A stretch of DNA of 64,000 bases from Pogonophryne albipinna (GCA_028583405.1 CM053243.1:22160867-22224866), one strand, 5' to 3'; positions 35,266 through 48,581 are shown, counted from the stretch's first letter. Numbers and translations: made by a program. The notes: generated by a model from the sequence alone, not told the origin.

Positions 35266-38200
35266 GTAAGGTTTGTTTCTGCATTGTTTTCTATCTGGAT
35301 TTTGACACAGATATAGATGTTTATTTTTGTGTTGCAGTTTCTAAATGTTCACTGTTGATCTTGAGATTGAAGCCCCTTAGGGCACTTTGGGCCTTTCTGT
35401 GCAGACTTGGCATGCTTCCTATGTTTATGTTGCTCTCTCCGCCTAACAGATAGGTGAGATGTTAGGAATACCTGGAAGAGAATACAGGTTTTTAAAACTG
35501 GATTAAGTCCCAAGGCTGCTCTTAAATTAGTAGGAAGGGTCATCTGCAGAGAATGAATTTCCCCACAGGGATCAATGAGGTATTATTAAGGTAAAAAATA
35601 GCTGCACTGTGCATCTGGGTTGCTGTAGAAACTGCCATACTATTTTATTTAACAGATTCTTCAATACATCAGAATGTTTAAATGCTGAGGTTTGGAAAAT
35701 TAAATCAGTGTTTAACTGATTTTGCCTGACACAAATAATGCTGTAACTGTTGATCCTCTTCTTCTGACACTTTCTGAGGCATTTGCAAGCTTGAGAACAG
35801 ATGACAATTCTTTGAAGTGTGATTTAGCACAAAGTGGCAACACAAATGTTTCTGACATATGCAACCTTGTCTTTCTATCACATGTGCCTCTTTGTGTGGC
35901 ACAGACACAGTGTGTGTCCACTGTACATGTTTATGTGTGTGTGTTTCAGAGCTGCTCAGAGTGCTCAGTGCCGACTCTTGCACACAGCCTGTGTACACTC
36001 TGCAACAAGTGGTTGTGTTACCAGTGCACAGATGTGCATCAGCATCAGAGAGCCCCCACCACTTCCCAGTACACAGACATGCACCAGCAGCATAGGCCCG
36101 GTGCCCCCCCGTGCTCTGACCTGCACCAGAGAGGCTCCAGCTCCCTGCCTCCGACTGGACAAGGCAAGATATTTTCCATATTTGAACAATTTGTCCCCTC
36201 CATTTCCCGCCCAGTATGACAGATTATCAATTGGGCTCTATGTCAACACAAAGCTTGTTTTTGCTTCTTTGTTTTCCCTCTGGGGCTTTGTTTGTTTGTT
36301 AATCATGTCTCAGTAGGAACCATGGCGATGAATAATGCATGAGAGTGATGATGGTTGATAAAAGTTCCAGGAAATCTCTGCGTTTTATTAAAACCTCTCT
36401 TCAACACGTGGCCCGGATTCTAAGCTGCTCGCATGATTTTATTTTTGCTGATATTAGTGTTGCTATTTAAAGACCCTCAAGTATGGCTGGCAGCTTTGTT
36501 GCCAGCTGCTTTTGCAAGTGTATGTCGCTCAAGTTGTCAAACGATAAAGACTAAGTTCTGGACTTTATTGTGATGTGGGGATGTTACTGTTTGATTTGTG
36601 TACTTGTGAGAAAGAGCCGTGTGAGTGCGCTGACAGACAGGATGTGGTCAGTGAGATAAGGTTGATGCACACAGGGTGATGCTCAGCTCTTCACCACATG
36701 GAGGTGTGATAATGTGCAGGCAGGGGGGTTGGATGAGGTGAGGCGATCAGCGTAGAGCAGCAGGGCGAGTGTTAATTAGCCGTATCCATCTATTGTTAGA
36801 TAGATGTTCTGCACCTTCTACAGTGACCTATTTAGAAATGTGTGAGAGATACTTCTGAGGTGTGCATTAGTATGTGTAGTTGGTGCATCAAAGGCATTGG
36901 ACAGCATTGAAAATTGTTTCACTTACATCTCATACATCTTTATCAAAGTCTCATTACAACCTCAACTTGCAACCTATTTCCTGCACTTGTATTTTTGTAT
37001 TAACTTGCAGAGTTAGTTCTAATGATGCATGCCAATATAACTCATCACAGTTGACTTGTTAGCCCCCTGTCCCACTTGTAGCACCATTGTAAATAGTCAC
37101 AGACTGCTTATACTTTGAAAAGCTACATGAATGTAAAGACAAGAAGTGTATTGAGAGACTAACCGATTTCTTATTGTGATCGTTTGAAAAAATATGCAAC
37201 TAAAACTTTATTATATACAATAATGATATGTATATACATCCCCAACAATGCATGCCAACATTCTCTGCAATGATCTAATGATAAAAAACACATTTTCAAA
37301 TTCTTTCAATTAGCCAAACCACACCCAAAAAATTACTGATTTTATTTCACTAGACATTGTGATAATATATACATTTGATAACTTTGAACTTATTAAACTA
37401 GTTAGTGTTTGTCTTTGTCCCGAGCGTCCTCCTCTGGCTGTTTGTGTGTTTTGCTTGCTGTCTGTTGCTAATGCTCACTCCTCTCTCCTCCCTCCCTCCC
37501 TCCCTTCCTCCGTCTGTCTTTTAGGCCCAGGGTCGTATCCTTGTTCCCTCCTCATGTGCCACTCTCACAGACAGGAGCCCTTGGAGCTGTTTTGTGAGTC
37601 ATGTGACCTTCTGTGCTGTAGCAGCTGTCACCTGTCCTCCCACAAAAACCACAGGTCAGTCCTCAGACACACAGCACAAGGGCACTGCAGAGAAGGGCTA
37701 ACCGCAGGTTAAAAACTTCCCCGCGCAACTTCAACTGCCGTGTCACTTTCATTGTCTGTATCTGCATACACTACCCTTGGCTCGCCTAATACATATTAAG
37801 TATTCATACGCTTTAGTTTTCTGTGATGTTACAGTACTGTATCTGCCTTTTGAGGTCACCTGAATAATGTCTTGTCCCCAAGGGAAACCATTGTGTTCTT
37901 CCTGCCCAGAGAATACATTAGTTGTGTTTCTCTGTGGTTGATGCTGTGATCTGTGTTCAGGGTGGTGCAGATCGGGAAGGCCCTCCAGGACCAGCAGTGG
38001 TTGTTTGAAAGCCTGGTGGTGCAGGTGGATGAGAGGAGGTCTGCGGTGGAGAACAATGCTAAGCAGATAGAGGACAGGTTGGTTTGAACTCTACAATCAG
38101 CGTCCCATTTCTTAGCAACTTCTGCCACACATGCTCAATAATTTAACAGTGTGAAATATAACGATCTAATGCATAAATTACCGTCTGCAATGCTGCTCTG

Positions 38201-41200
38201 TTCTGCTTTTGGGATTTATTTTTGCCTTTCTGTCTTTCCAGACTTCATGGAGTAAAGATTGCACACAGGAAGGCAGAGAACCAGATTAAAATGGCAAAGA
38301 TGATAATGATGAACGAGCTTAACAAACGAGCCAGCCTATTAATAGAGCAACTGGAGGTAATTACTTTCTTTTTCTTTCCTTCTCATCGTTCAACCAGCCA
38401 TGAATCTACATGCAAAGAATCAGTAACCGCCGTGATGTAATCAGTCCTGAAAGCAAGCAAACAAGAACCCATAATAATCTGTCAAAGCTACTTGAACTCA
38501 CATCTCAGGAACTGCATCCGTCTAAAAGAAAAGAAGGGCCATTGATTCCCCCCACAGTCCAGCATTGACTCTCTGTGTACCAGTAATTACTGGATGCTTT
38601 TTCATGCGTTTTTCTTCGCAGAAAATCTCCGAGGACTTCCAGCAGCGTCTGGAGGACCAGCTGCAGGGGGCAATAGAGATATGTGGCCAGCTGGACCATG
38701 TTCAGAAGTTCATCACCTGGGCTACGACCCACCACTGCAGAGGCCCGGTGCTCTTCAGCAGGGCTCTGGTACGCTGGCAGGGCAAGCAGCAGACGGTTAC
38801 TGTCCTATTCTAACACATATGGTCCTATGAGGAAGGAATACTTAATCTCTATTGCTTCTTTTTCATTTCTAAATGTTATAGATGTAAAGTTTACAAGGCA
38901 CTACTCAGCTAGTGAGAACAGCCATACAATGTCCCCTGGGTTTCTAGAGGAGCTTTGTCACAGTAAGCTGAGAACATTTTTAAAGTTGCATCTGCTGAGA
39001 CTTGAAAAACCACAAATAAAATAATGAAAAAGCAGGTTTTATGAACTTGAAACATTGAGACATGCAGGGAGGGTTTAGCCAAATACTTTCAAGTCAGGAC
39101 ATCTTGGTCTTCATTTTGACTTTTTTTTGTAAGTTTCATGTAATATGTGTTACTTAATGGAAGAGTATTCCAAATAAACCTCATACTCTAATAGTTCAAA
39201 GGGAATGCTTTTTTTTAAACTTTTGTAATCTTAAGCTTAGTGTGGGATTCGATCTCCAGCAGCTTTCCTTTCAGCAGTATATGGAGGTTTATTTTGATAC
39301 TCCCTTTACTTTTCACTCTGTAAAGCAGATGGGTTTATAAAACACATATTCTTCTTTCAGATTTCTCTCCAGATGCAGCAACTTCTTGACTCGTCACTCC
39401 ACTCAGACTCTGGGAGTCCTGTTAAGATAAAATTCAACTGGGATGCTAGTTACTGGACTAAGCAGATTTCCTCATTAGGTAAAAGGAATGTTATTAAAGC
39501 GAAATGGTTATATTTAGCTGTTTTATTACTGTTAAACTTAATATAATAAATCATCTATATGAGAATATTGGTTTTTGAAAAATGCAAGCAAATGTGTTCA
39601 TTTTTTCGAATTTGTTTTCAATGTAACTATATCTGTTATATCTTTAAAAAAAAAGTGTACATAGTTACCATCGTTATTCTCATAGTTGGAACAAATTATT
39701 TTCTGTTTCAATGTTTAAAAAGTGTGTTATTAATCATGTAATAATTGCATGATGTATTACATTCTTTTAAACATAGTTTTTAATGTCGCTCTGCAGGTCA
39801 GCTGACTGTTGAAGGGGGAAACTGCACTTATCCTCAGGGCTTGGCCTGCTCCAGTATTCTCCGGCCTCAGCCCATCCCCTGCCTGTCTCTGCCGTCCGTG
39901 TGTCACAGAGGACGAGAGCCGGGCTGCGGGTACCAGAGCTGCTGCGAGCCCCAAATGTGTTGCCTGCACGGCGTTCCCTCTCAGCCTGATATGTCCAGCC
40001 TGGAAAAAAGCCAGCTGGAAGCCACGCTTTATAGATCCAGCTGTGTTCAGCCTGCTCTTATCTCTGCCTCCTTGCACCAGAGCCAGCAGCTCCAGAAGTG
40101 CTGGGACCGAGAGAGTGTCTCACATTGTCCTCCTGCATCTTCACCTGTCCGGATCACAGGACCTATCAACTGCAGTCGAGGATCTACATCCCAGCCACAA
40201 GCTGTCGCCTCACAGCTCCAGTCTCAAAATAAATCTTATCTCTACCGCCAGCACCAGAGAGAAGTTCTTCTAGACAGCCAGACTCAGCCGAGTGCAGAGA
40301 GCAGCGGGCCAGGCCAACGTCAGAGGAAGCTGTCCACCAGCACTCTGCAGCAGGATCTCAGCCACACAGGCGTGGACAGAGACCTGTTGACTGAAGAAGA
40401 CTGGGAGGGGAGACGCAGAGTGGAGGAGGCTGGTGGACAAACGGCAGCAGTTGAGAGCAGGGAGCTGCTGGTTGTGGAGGTTCAGCAGGACAGGAGGGGG
40501 CAGAGTCCGGTCCAACATCAGCTCCTTGGTCCTCCAGAGCTGAGGAGAGAGCTGCAGAGAAACAGACCAGCACTGAGACTCAGAGACCAAAGAGATGGCA
40601 GGGTGAGAGATAAAGTTAATAATAGACACCTACTTATACCGGATATTGCAATATCTTTGTTTGTTAAGCATAAACACAACATAATTAAAATGTTTAATAC
40701 ATTTGGCACAAACATGTACACTAAAACCAGTTAACTTTGCTGGAAACTAAATCATTAGCTTTTGCTATTTCGTAAAAATAGAAATAGCAGTTTACATTTA
40801 GTCACGACACAAAGTCCATGCAATAGCTGCTATAAAGCTATCGATCATCAAACGATGCAAAATACATAAGGCAACCTTTATCAAAAACTTATATATGCCA
40901 CAAACACAAATGACGGAGTAAATAAACAAATATATTTGTTTTAGCTCAAATTAGCTGTCATGAATGAAAAGGAAAATGCAGCTTGTAAAACATTTTACAT
41001 ATCCACTTTTGCTTATTCGTTGTTCTTCTAAAATCACTTTTATATAGTTTTAGTGTTAGTAAAGCGACATAGTTGTGATCCTCATTTGTAAATCAGGCGT
41101 ATTTGTTTGTGGTAAACATTAACACTACGATTATGTGTACCTCAGTCTTCGGATTATTGTTTGACACGTGGTTCAGCAATGCTCCTACAGCCTCAAACTA

Positions 41201-44200
41201 ATTTGAAGCCAACTCCCAACCCATGACATGGTAAACCACACAACACTGTTTGTTCACACCTTTCAAAAACCACAATGTATCAGTCTCCCTGAGCAAGCAT
41301 CAAACATCTGTGTTTGACGGGAAATAGGTCAAACAAAAAGAACAAAGACAACAAAGTCTAATTTAAAAAAAGATTAACGTAGTGACACTTATGTCTAATC
41401 AAACGCCAGTGGTAAAATGATGTACATATGGGAAGCTGCTATTATACATTTCTGCAATATCCAAGTTGAAGTGTTGAATTAGAGGCGGTAATCAGTTTGA
41501 ATTAATATCTGTAAAAGACTGACACCAAAGGAGCACTTTATTTTAATGCCAGAATGATCACTTCCCACGGTTGACAGCTAGCCTGAAAACAGATGGTGCA
41601 ACAGAAATGTGCTCCTGCTTTTATGAAGGGAGGATGAAGGGAAAACAAAGAGCGGCTTTGACATTTAAAGCTGTGCTGTTCAAAGCAATGCCCAAAACCA
41701 GGAGAGCACTGTTCATCATAATCACACTTGATGCCAGAGGTTTGAGTAGCCATGTAATTACCCCCCAAAAAAACTCTCTAGGTGCATGTTTTCCAACACA
41801 AAGATGTATTATTTTTTCATTTTCAAGTCATACAACTTCAGAAAAGGACATAAAACCACTTGGGCGCAGCCATTTATGTGCTTAACCTGTCATTAATGAG
41901 ACGCTAAGGGAATAGAGGGAGCTGCCTGTTTGATTTCAGTTCTGTTTAGCACTCTGAGATAAATTCCTACACCCCTTCATCGTTCCAGAGAGAAGGATTA
42001 TAGTCTATTCTCCCCCACAGTCTAACCCTGCAAACCTCTCCCAAGGGGCATGGATCAGGTAAGTGTTTTAATCGCATGATACTAAGCAGCACATGCCCGG
42101 TGTCAGCCTGGCTTGAATATTTATGATGGTTTACTAGCAAGAGAAAACAAAGAGGAAGGAGGGAGGTTTTTAAACAAAAAAACCTAGTGTTTAATGATTT
42201 GTCAGCCCTCCTGCACGCTTGAGATGTTTGAAGAAGCTTTTACGGACATTTGCTTTAGTTAAATTGTAATAGAAGAAAAGGAAAGAGTGGTAGAAAGCTG
42301 GTTTTGTTTTAATAAAATGCCCACACTGCATACCTGATAGTGAATTTACATATCATAATTGGTGTTGTAACCCAACCTTTCATTGCCTGTATAACTGTAA
42401 TATATGCAGCTCTGCGCTTGTTAGTTGCTTAGAATTAGTCTGAGAATAAATAGGCGATTAATGATGTTTCATTCAGTGTTTGGTTGTGTGTGTGCTTGTG
42501 TGACACTCAGGTTTTTTTTTTCACTGCACACATCCCACTCCTTTTCTCTCCTGTCTGTTGTTAAAGGCATAAACAGGGGCATCTGTACATGTGATGCGGA
42601 TTGGAAACCTGCTCAGTTTTGCCTGTTTGTGTTTTTGACAGAGCTCCACATCCCTGGAGGTGTCGCTGACAGCCCATGAGTGTGTATCTGATGTGCAGAG
42701 CAGCAGACTCAGCCCTTCTTTAGGGTGCACAAGGAGGGAAAGACGCTCCCAGAGCATCCCTGCAGAACTGGCAGCCCCGTCTACCAGCCCTCACTCTGAA
42801 AGGCCCACAGGATGCACTCACGGACTACAGGCAGGAACTGCAACTAAGGTAACCCTGCAGCAGAATACAAGCACACACGAGGAGGAAATGCAGCTCAGCC
42901 TTGATATAGAATAAAAGTGATCACTGATGTGGTTTGCCTTCTGTACGTGTAAGATCTGGCTTTGCAAAGGATTAGCAATAACAAGCTTTCTCTTGTCATA
43001 AACAGTTTCACTAAAACATTAAAATGTTACTCTGATTTAGGGGCCAAACTATTATTTAGCTGATTATCTTCTTGACCATTTAATTCATCTTTATGGAATG
43101 TCATGTTTTTCTTTTCTTTTTTAAATGAGGTCCCCACACTTTCAAAACATTTAGAGACTTTTCAAGAGCTTGTGTGAAGTGTGAGACAGAGATCAAGGAT
43201 AACCCATGTTACAACATTGATACTTTCTCTAATGAGGACAAATAATTCACTTTGTACCCTGGCTTAAGGGTAGTCATATCTTAAGCTACCGCTACCGCTT
43301 AAGATATGATCATCCAAACCCATGTTAGTTTAGGAAATCATGTAGTAGCCAGTTTTTCCAACCAATTTTGACAATATCACTATTTGAAATATCAAAACAA
43401 TTCTGGAGCAAGTCTTTGTTTGGACAAATATGAGCATCATAATAAAAGAAACATATACTAATAAGGTTAAATATACTAATATGTTTTACATAATGTTTCT
43501 TTTGTTCTAAGTATGTCAGTATGGATCCCAGGCAGAGGAGAGCTTCAGATGGGGTGCTTTGTGTTGTGAAGGAAACCTCGCCTCACACAGCGCCCTCCAG
43601 AGGACACCGCTCTCCTCTGTCCTATAAGACAGAGCCAGGTGCTGCTAAATACTACTTGCATAAATACTTAGCATACAATTATTTCTCATATCATATCATA
43701 AAAATAAAGTGCAAAGTTTGTAGATACATGCTCATCACCCTTCTCTTTTCTAGATCATTCCTTTACATGTGTAAATGAAGAGATTGATTATGAGGCCAAA
43801 GAGAAAAGCAGGGCGACAAGAAACGACCAAAACAGGTGTGCTGTAGTTGTCTAGTCAAACACCTGTCCTTATATTATAAAGCCAAGGTTTTAATCATTTC
43901 TTCTTTACTTGTCAACAGAGACGTTCAGAAGGACTCAGGAAAGCCCAGGGTCCCAGTGGTTTGCCTCGAGCGTCTCAAAATACTTGTGTCTCAACTCCCC
44001 CCACATGGACGACGGCAGAGCGACCCCTTACCTACCAGCCGCACGGAGAAGAGTGAGACTCTGAGAAACTGGCAAGATGCAACACCTGAAGTATGTATTA
44101 TTTAAATAAATACACTAGAATGTTTAAAGAAAGTAATGACATTTAAAATGAATTGTATTTATACGGCTTTCTTTAGGTGGTCATTATGTTTTTATATGAT

Positions 44201-47119
44201 AAACATTTGTTTTCTTCAAATTCAAAGGACATCCAATGCCAAGTTATTTTAGATATTCAGCTTGTCATGTTTAGTCTCAATACTTTTTGGATACCAACAG
44301 AAGTGGTCGAAAGTTAAGCAGTATTTCTTGTATGACCGTTTTTTGAGAACATTTAACTTACCTGACTTCAGTAAGGTATCAAAAAATATTGCTTACCTTA
44401 ATGTTTCGTACCTTTACATATGTTCGATATTGTGTTGGAACAATGGCTACTTCTTCTCTAAGAAATAGAAATCACTAGAGATGATGGTTAAAATTCTCTT
44501 AAAAGTATGCATGTCTCAGATTCTTCAAAACTATTTAACAAATTATGATTCAAGCATGTAAGACTTTTTCTCTTCTCTTCTGTGTTTGTAAACATAGGGG
44601 ATATCTGGAGGCTCTGAGACCACCAGGACCCCTCACTCCATTACAGCATCACCATATGCACAGCGTAATCAGTCTACCACACACTTGACCACCAGTGAGT
44701 TTGACAGCCGAGGAAGAATCAGCTGTCGTAAAGTATCCACGCCTCCTGTTGACCCTAAATATATGCCACAGATATACTCTTCATTGGACCTGGACTCTGA
44801 ATCTGATCCGAGATCAGCTTCAGAGGACGCAGTCATTTCCAGGGCTGATCCAGACACACAGCTAGACTCAAATGCAACACCGGATTCAAATGCAGAGTCT
44901 TCATCTGAGGCTGAACTTGAATATCTGGCTGAGGAGAAATCAGCAGGAGAGATTGGGCTCTGCGATGAGAATGATATCACAGGGGATTCAGAGCCAAGTC
45001 TTGAGTATGAGGCAGACCCAGAATCAGATCCAGCAGCAGGATCAGAGGATGGCCAAGAGCTGGATGGGGATCCTGGAATAGAGTCAGACGTCCAGCCTGA
45101 CTATGATCACAGTTCTCAGGCAGAAACTGACTCTGAGGCTGTGTCCGATCAGCCTGTAGACTCTCAGGGCTCGGTGGAGTCTGAGCTCGACGTAGAGTCT
45201 GAACCTGAGCTAACAACCGACGACCCCCAGCCGCTCCGCTCTGACCTGGAAGAGGACGCCCACGTTGGATCTGCTCAGAGGACACTTCTGATGGCAAACG
45301 CTGACGTTCAGGGATGCTCCGAGGAAGTCCAGTCTGACATCGACAATGCAGAGATGGAGAGCGAGGACTTCTGTGCTGTGTGTCTGATTGGAGGGGACCT
45401 GCTGTGCTGTGACCGCTGTCCAAAGGTTTTTCATCTGTCTTGCCACATCCCATCTCTACTAAGCTTCCCCTCGTAAGCTTCTTATAATTTAACCTGGAAT
45501 TGATCCAGCACATTCAACATTATTTTCTCAGCTCTTCTTAAACCTTTTGTTTGAAGCACTTTCGTTAACCTTTCTTTTCATGTTCAGAGGTGACTGGGTG
45601 TGCAGCCTCTGCAGGGACGTGGTAACGCCCGAGGTTGAGTATGACTGTGAGAATGAGAGAACATCTGGAGAACACACATCAACACATGGACCGCCTGCCT
45701 GTGACCAGAGAGTAGGTCATTTATTAAGTGCTTGTAACAATGCTCTCTGATTGTGTTTGTCTTCATTCGGAATGATTTTCCTTTATGTTTGCTCAACTGT
45801 AGAAATATGAGCGGCTGACCCTTCTGATCCTCAGTAACATCCTGAGCGCTCCCTTCCATGAGCCCGTCAGTCCACTTGTGAGTAATCACCCGTTTAATTA
45901 CAGATCAGTTACAGAAAAGGCTAAATCATTTTAATAATCTCATTTATTTGTTATAACTCTCACAAGAACATAGCAGCATCATGAGGAGTTTTCCTTATTG
46001 TTTCGGCAAACATAAACACACTTTGCTGGTATATCTGTCAGGGCTTAGGGGACTTAAAGATACCCTTAAGAGTTATTTGTAACAGTAAAGTTACGTTCAC
46101 ATAAGTTTTTCTCACAAAATCGCATTGAGTGTTTCCTTGAGGCCTGACAAACTCATGAATGTATCTGCTTCCCCACTAAACATTTGCAAAGCTGATTTTC
46201 AAAACATTAAATGTTTGCTTGAATGTGCATTCTTGTATCCTGAGTGATACAAACAGAGGGATCCCACTCATACAAACATTGCACAATAGCACTGCTAGTG
46301 GTTGATAACTCCAGGGTACCTTTAATATTGATTGCTATGGTTCAGGGTAGTTAAAAAGCAACAGCAGTTAATGAAAGACACTATCAGGCCAATGGTTCAT
46401 ATGTGCATTGCCATTATGTCAGCATATTGAATTCATTGGAGGAACTAGGATACCTGGTTTGGATCTATACATATATGGTGTCCCATTTGTCATAGCATAT
46501 ACATAATGCAATCTATGGAGCATTTATTTGATACATTTTGAAGGCAGGGAACTAAAGTGTCTGTGATTTAAAACAGTCTCAAATGTCTGCTTTTTCATGC
46601 AGGCTCGTCATTACTACCAGATCATCAAGAGGCCCATGGACCTGTCTGTGATCAGAGCCAAACTCAACAAGAGGAATACTCGTCATTATAACTCACCAGA
46701 ACAGTTTGTTGCTGATGTCTATCTCATGTTCCACAACTGTGCAAAGTTCAATTATGTAAGTTAGAAATGGATGTCCTATATGTATTTACTCACTTTACAG
46801 TTTGTCTTAATGATAAACATCATGAGTCAGTACTTCACAAGCACTGATCGGAGTGTTATAGCTTTTCTCTCTCTGATCACAGCCTGACTCTGAGGTGGCC
46901 CAAGCAGGCCGCAGCCTAGAGGCGTTCTTCACTTCCAAGCTGAAAGACGTTTACCCGGACCGAGTTTTCGTCGTGGCCGAGGCGGACTCTGACAGTGATG
47001 AGTACGATGAGGCCTACAGGACGGCAGAGAGCGGATTCCCCTGGCCAGAGCGGAGAGAGCAGTGCCACAGGAAGAGAAAGAGGAGACACTCTCTCAAGTC
47101 CAGGAGACAAAACCTCTGA
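35257..47119 (+). CDS. trim66: Tripartite motif-containing protein 66 (TIF1-delta), 17 coding exons
   Basis: Exons: 35257-35265, 35950-36163, 37525-37654, 37961-38077, 38242-38356, 38622-38768, 39361-39478, 39797-40602, 42642-42848, 43512-43638, 43754-43835, 43919-44090, 44598-45472, 45588-45711, 45803-45877, 46603-46755, 46883-47119. Phases agree throughout, giving 1,235 residues. The start is MEK in a 9-base coding part spliced to SCSECSVP, matching the family's N-terminus. There is no RING. Domains: B-box 1 (C-x2-C...CNKWLCYQC...HQH, about 5-36), B-box 2 ([24 protein letters not shown], about 80-118), coiled coil (about 120-245), a Gln/Ser/Pro-rich linker, PxVxL (PVVCL, 703-707) as an HP1-box candidate, an acidic insert (about 810-1003), PHD (about 1004-1053) and bromodomain (about 1080-1185), then a basic tail [13 protein letters not shown]. 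Known family role: nuclear co-repressor that binds HP1-gamma and reads the histone H3 tail, highly expressed in male germ cells. Confidence 0.97.
36162..36169 (+). other. trim66: Non-canonical GC splice donor in trim66
   Basis: The exon reading ...PPTGQ ends AAG followed by GCAAGA. The next exon, [10 protein letters not shown]..., needs exactly one leftover base (G), which this junction provides. No GT donor in the right phase lies before the frame stops at 36219; the nearest GT (GTATGA at 36213) is in the wrong phase. The site fits the usual AG|GCAAG form of GC-AG introns. Confidence 0.75.
43274..43309. repeat. Perfect short hairpin in a trim66 intron
   Basis: Arms TCATATCTTAAGC and GCTTAAGATATGA (13 bp) surround a 10-base loop TACCGCTACC. 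No known element type is recognised. Confidence 0.85.
44785..45366 (+). CDS. trim66: Acidic Ser/Asp/Glu-rich segment of trim66
   Basis: About 190 residues of the 875-base exon consist largely of Asp, Glu and Ser, with recurring ESD, SEAE, SDVQPD and [11 protein letters not shown] patterns and almost no lysine, arginine or aromatic residues. It ends directly before the PHD finger (DFCAVC). I recall no comparable stretch in mammalian TRIM66, where this part is shorter and mixed. The frame is open and in phase with both neighbouring exons, so it is coding. Many Ser-Asp/Glu sites resemble casein kinase 2 targets. Confidence 0.85.
45367..46985 (+). CDS. trim66: PHD finger and bromodomain module of trim66
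   Basis: The PHD finger is C4HC3: CAVC...CCDRC...FHLSCH...WVCSLC, split between the exons ending 45472 and starting 45588. The bromodomain follows over the next exons: [10 protein letters not shown] (helix Z), [20 protein letters not shown] (ZA loop), [20 protein letters not shown] (helix B/BC loop) and a C-terminal helix to about TSKLK. The Asn in AKFNYP is the residue that contacts acetyl-lysine in bromodomains, and it is present. In the TIF1 family this pair of domains binds the histone H3 tail. Confidence 0.93.
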
Positions 47120-48575
47120 CCAGAGGGGCACGAAATGCAACCATGTATATCTGGGTAATTGTACTGTTTTTTTATTTAGTAGCCAGTGGGGCCGTGACAG
47201 TGTCTGGCTATAATATCACAGTGCTGCCATCGGATGGCAGCTAGACATACTGGAACAATACTTCAACTATTTGAAATACTACCTAATGCTGGAGCAATTA
47301 TTATCCCTGCAGACTTCAACTATTGCTATTGAATTATGTTGTGTCTGCAATTATAGTTTGAACCTCAGCAAAATGTAACATTGTTTCCAACAAAGAAAAA
47401 AAGAAAGAAATAAGACCGATCGGAGCAGTAGAGAGGTTACAAACAGATTAAAACCGCTTCAGTTACATGCTATATGCTACACAGAGTTTGATGGCTTGCT
47501 TCTGCAAACGCTAAGATGTAACACTTTACTATAGTATTATATTTTGGCTGTTCATGATTTACTTCTGCTGCGCTAAACATAATCATTTATGATTCACTTT
47601 CAGACCTCCTAAAATCACATAACTGATGTTATATACTATATTTTACAAGGAGGATGAGGATTATTGTGGATGTTTTTTATCTCACTTTGCGTGCTACTGC
47701 TAATTATTTGTTTTTTTCTAAGTGAGCATAGCTTTGATTATACACAGCACTTTGAACCTTTGCTACTATATGGGTAAATACTTATTTACCGTATTCTAAA
47801 ACGCTCGACATATGTATACATGTTTAACTGTATAGAACTTTATTTTTTACTATATTTGTCATTTGAATGACTTATCATAGGTTGGATTATTGATATAATG
47901 ATGCATCTCAGTAGCTTTTCAAAAAGGCAGCAATGAATATTGTAGACTTTGTCTTTTTGACCAGAGTGATGCAGAATGCGAGTGATTTATGGCACTATCA
48001 CCAGTGTTAGAACTCGTGTAAGTTCATGTTTGTTAGAGGATTTAACATCCGGATGAAACAACCCAAGACATTTACATTTTTTTCTTAACGAAATTAAGTT
48101 TGTGTATTCATTATGTAAGCGTTATGTTCTGATGTTGTTCTTCTTTATTATCTAAATATCTCAGGCTTAGTCAGAGAGTCAGGCATTCATATTATTCAGT
48201 ATTAATGGTTATTTGTAGATCCACACTGTTGAGAGAAAATACATTTTATAATACACACTGTTGTAGAGCATTTCCTGTTTTTAAATAATGTTTACTTGCT
48301 TCCTGCAGTTACATTTTAGTTGACTTTAAGATAAATGACTGCACAAATTATTGTCTGTACAGTCTTTGGTCATTGTCAGGGAGTAATACGAAAAGAAGTA
48401 ATACAGTATGTAGTGTTACTTCTTTAAATGAATACATGTAATACTATTTCCTATTATATAAGGGAAGACTGATAACATATTTATCGGTCTCAACTAGTTA
48501 ATGTCACTGTTGTCAAATGTCTTTCTTCCTTTTTTACTGTAACAGTCAACTATAAATGCAACATATATTATTATC

Positions 48576-48581
48576 AATAAA
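48576..48581 (+). terminator. trim66: Candidate polyadenylation signal of trim66
   Basis: AATAAA lies about 1.46 kb after the stop codon in a long AT-rich 3'UTR. It is followed within 30 bases by T-rich sequence. Earlier variant signals cannot be excluded. Confidence 0.5.

Noticed and set aside
35553..35595. Short segment AATTTCCCCACAGGGATCAATGAGG resembling a LINE/SINE 3' end
   Set aside because: Only about 40 bases with no boundaries or tail; too little to call an element.
35722..36219. 165-codon frame overlapping the B-box 1 exon
   Set aside because: The part before 35950 is intron in front of a clear CAG acceptor, and the part after 36163 is intron after the GC donor.
44977..45513. 178-codon minus-strand frame opposite the acidic exon
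   Set aside because: It is an antisense shadow of the biased D/E/S-rich coding sequence and has no motif of its own.
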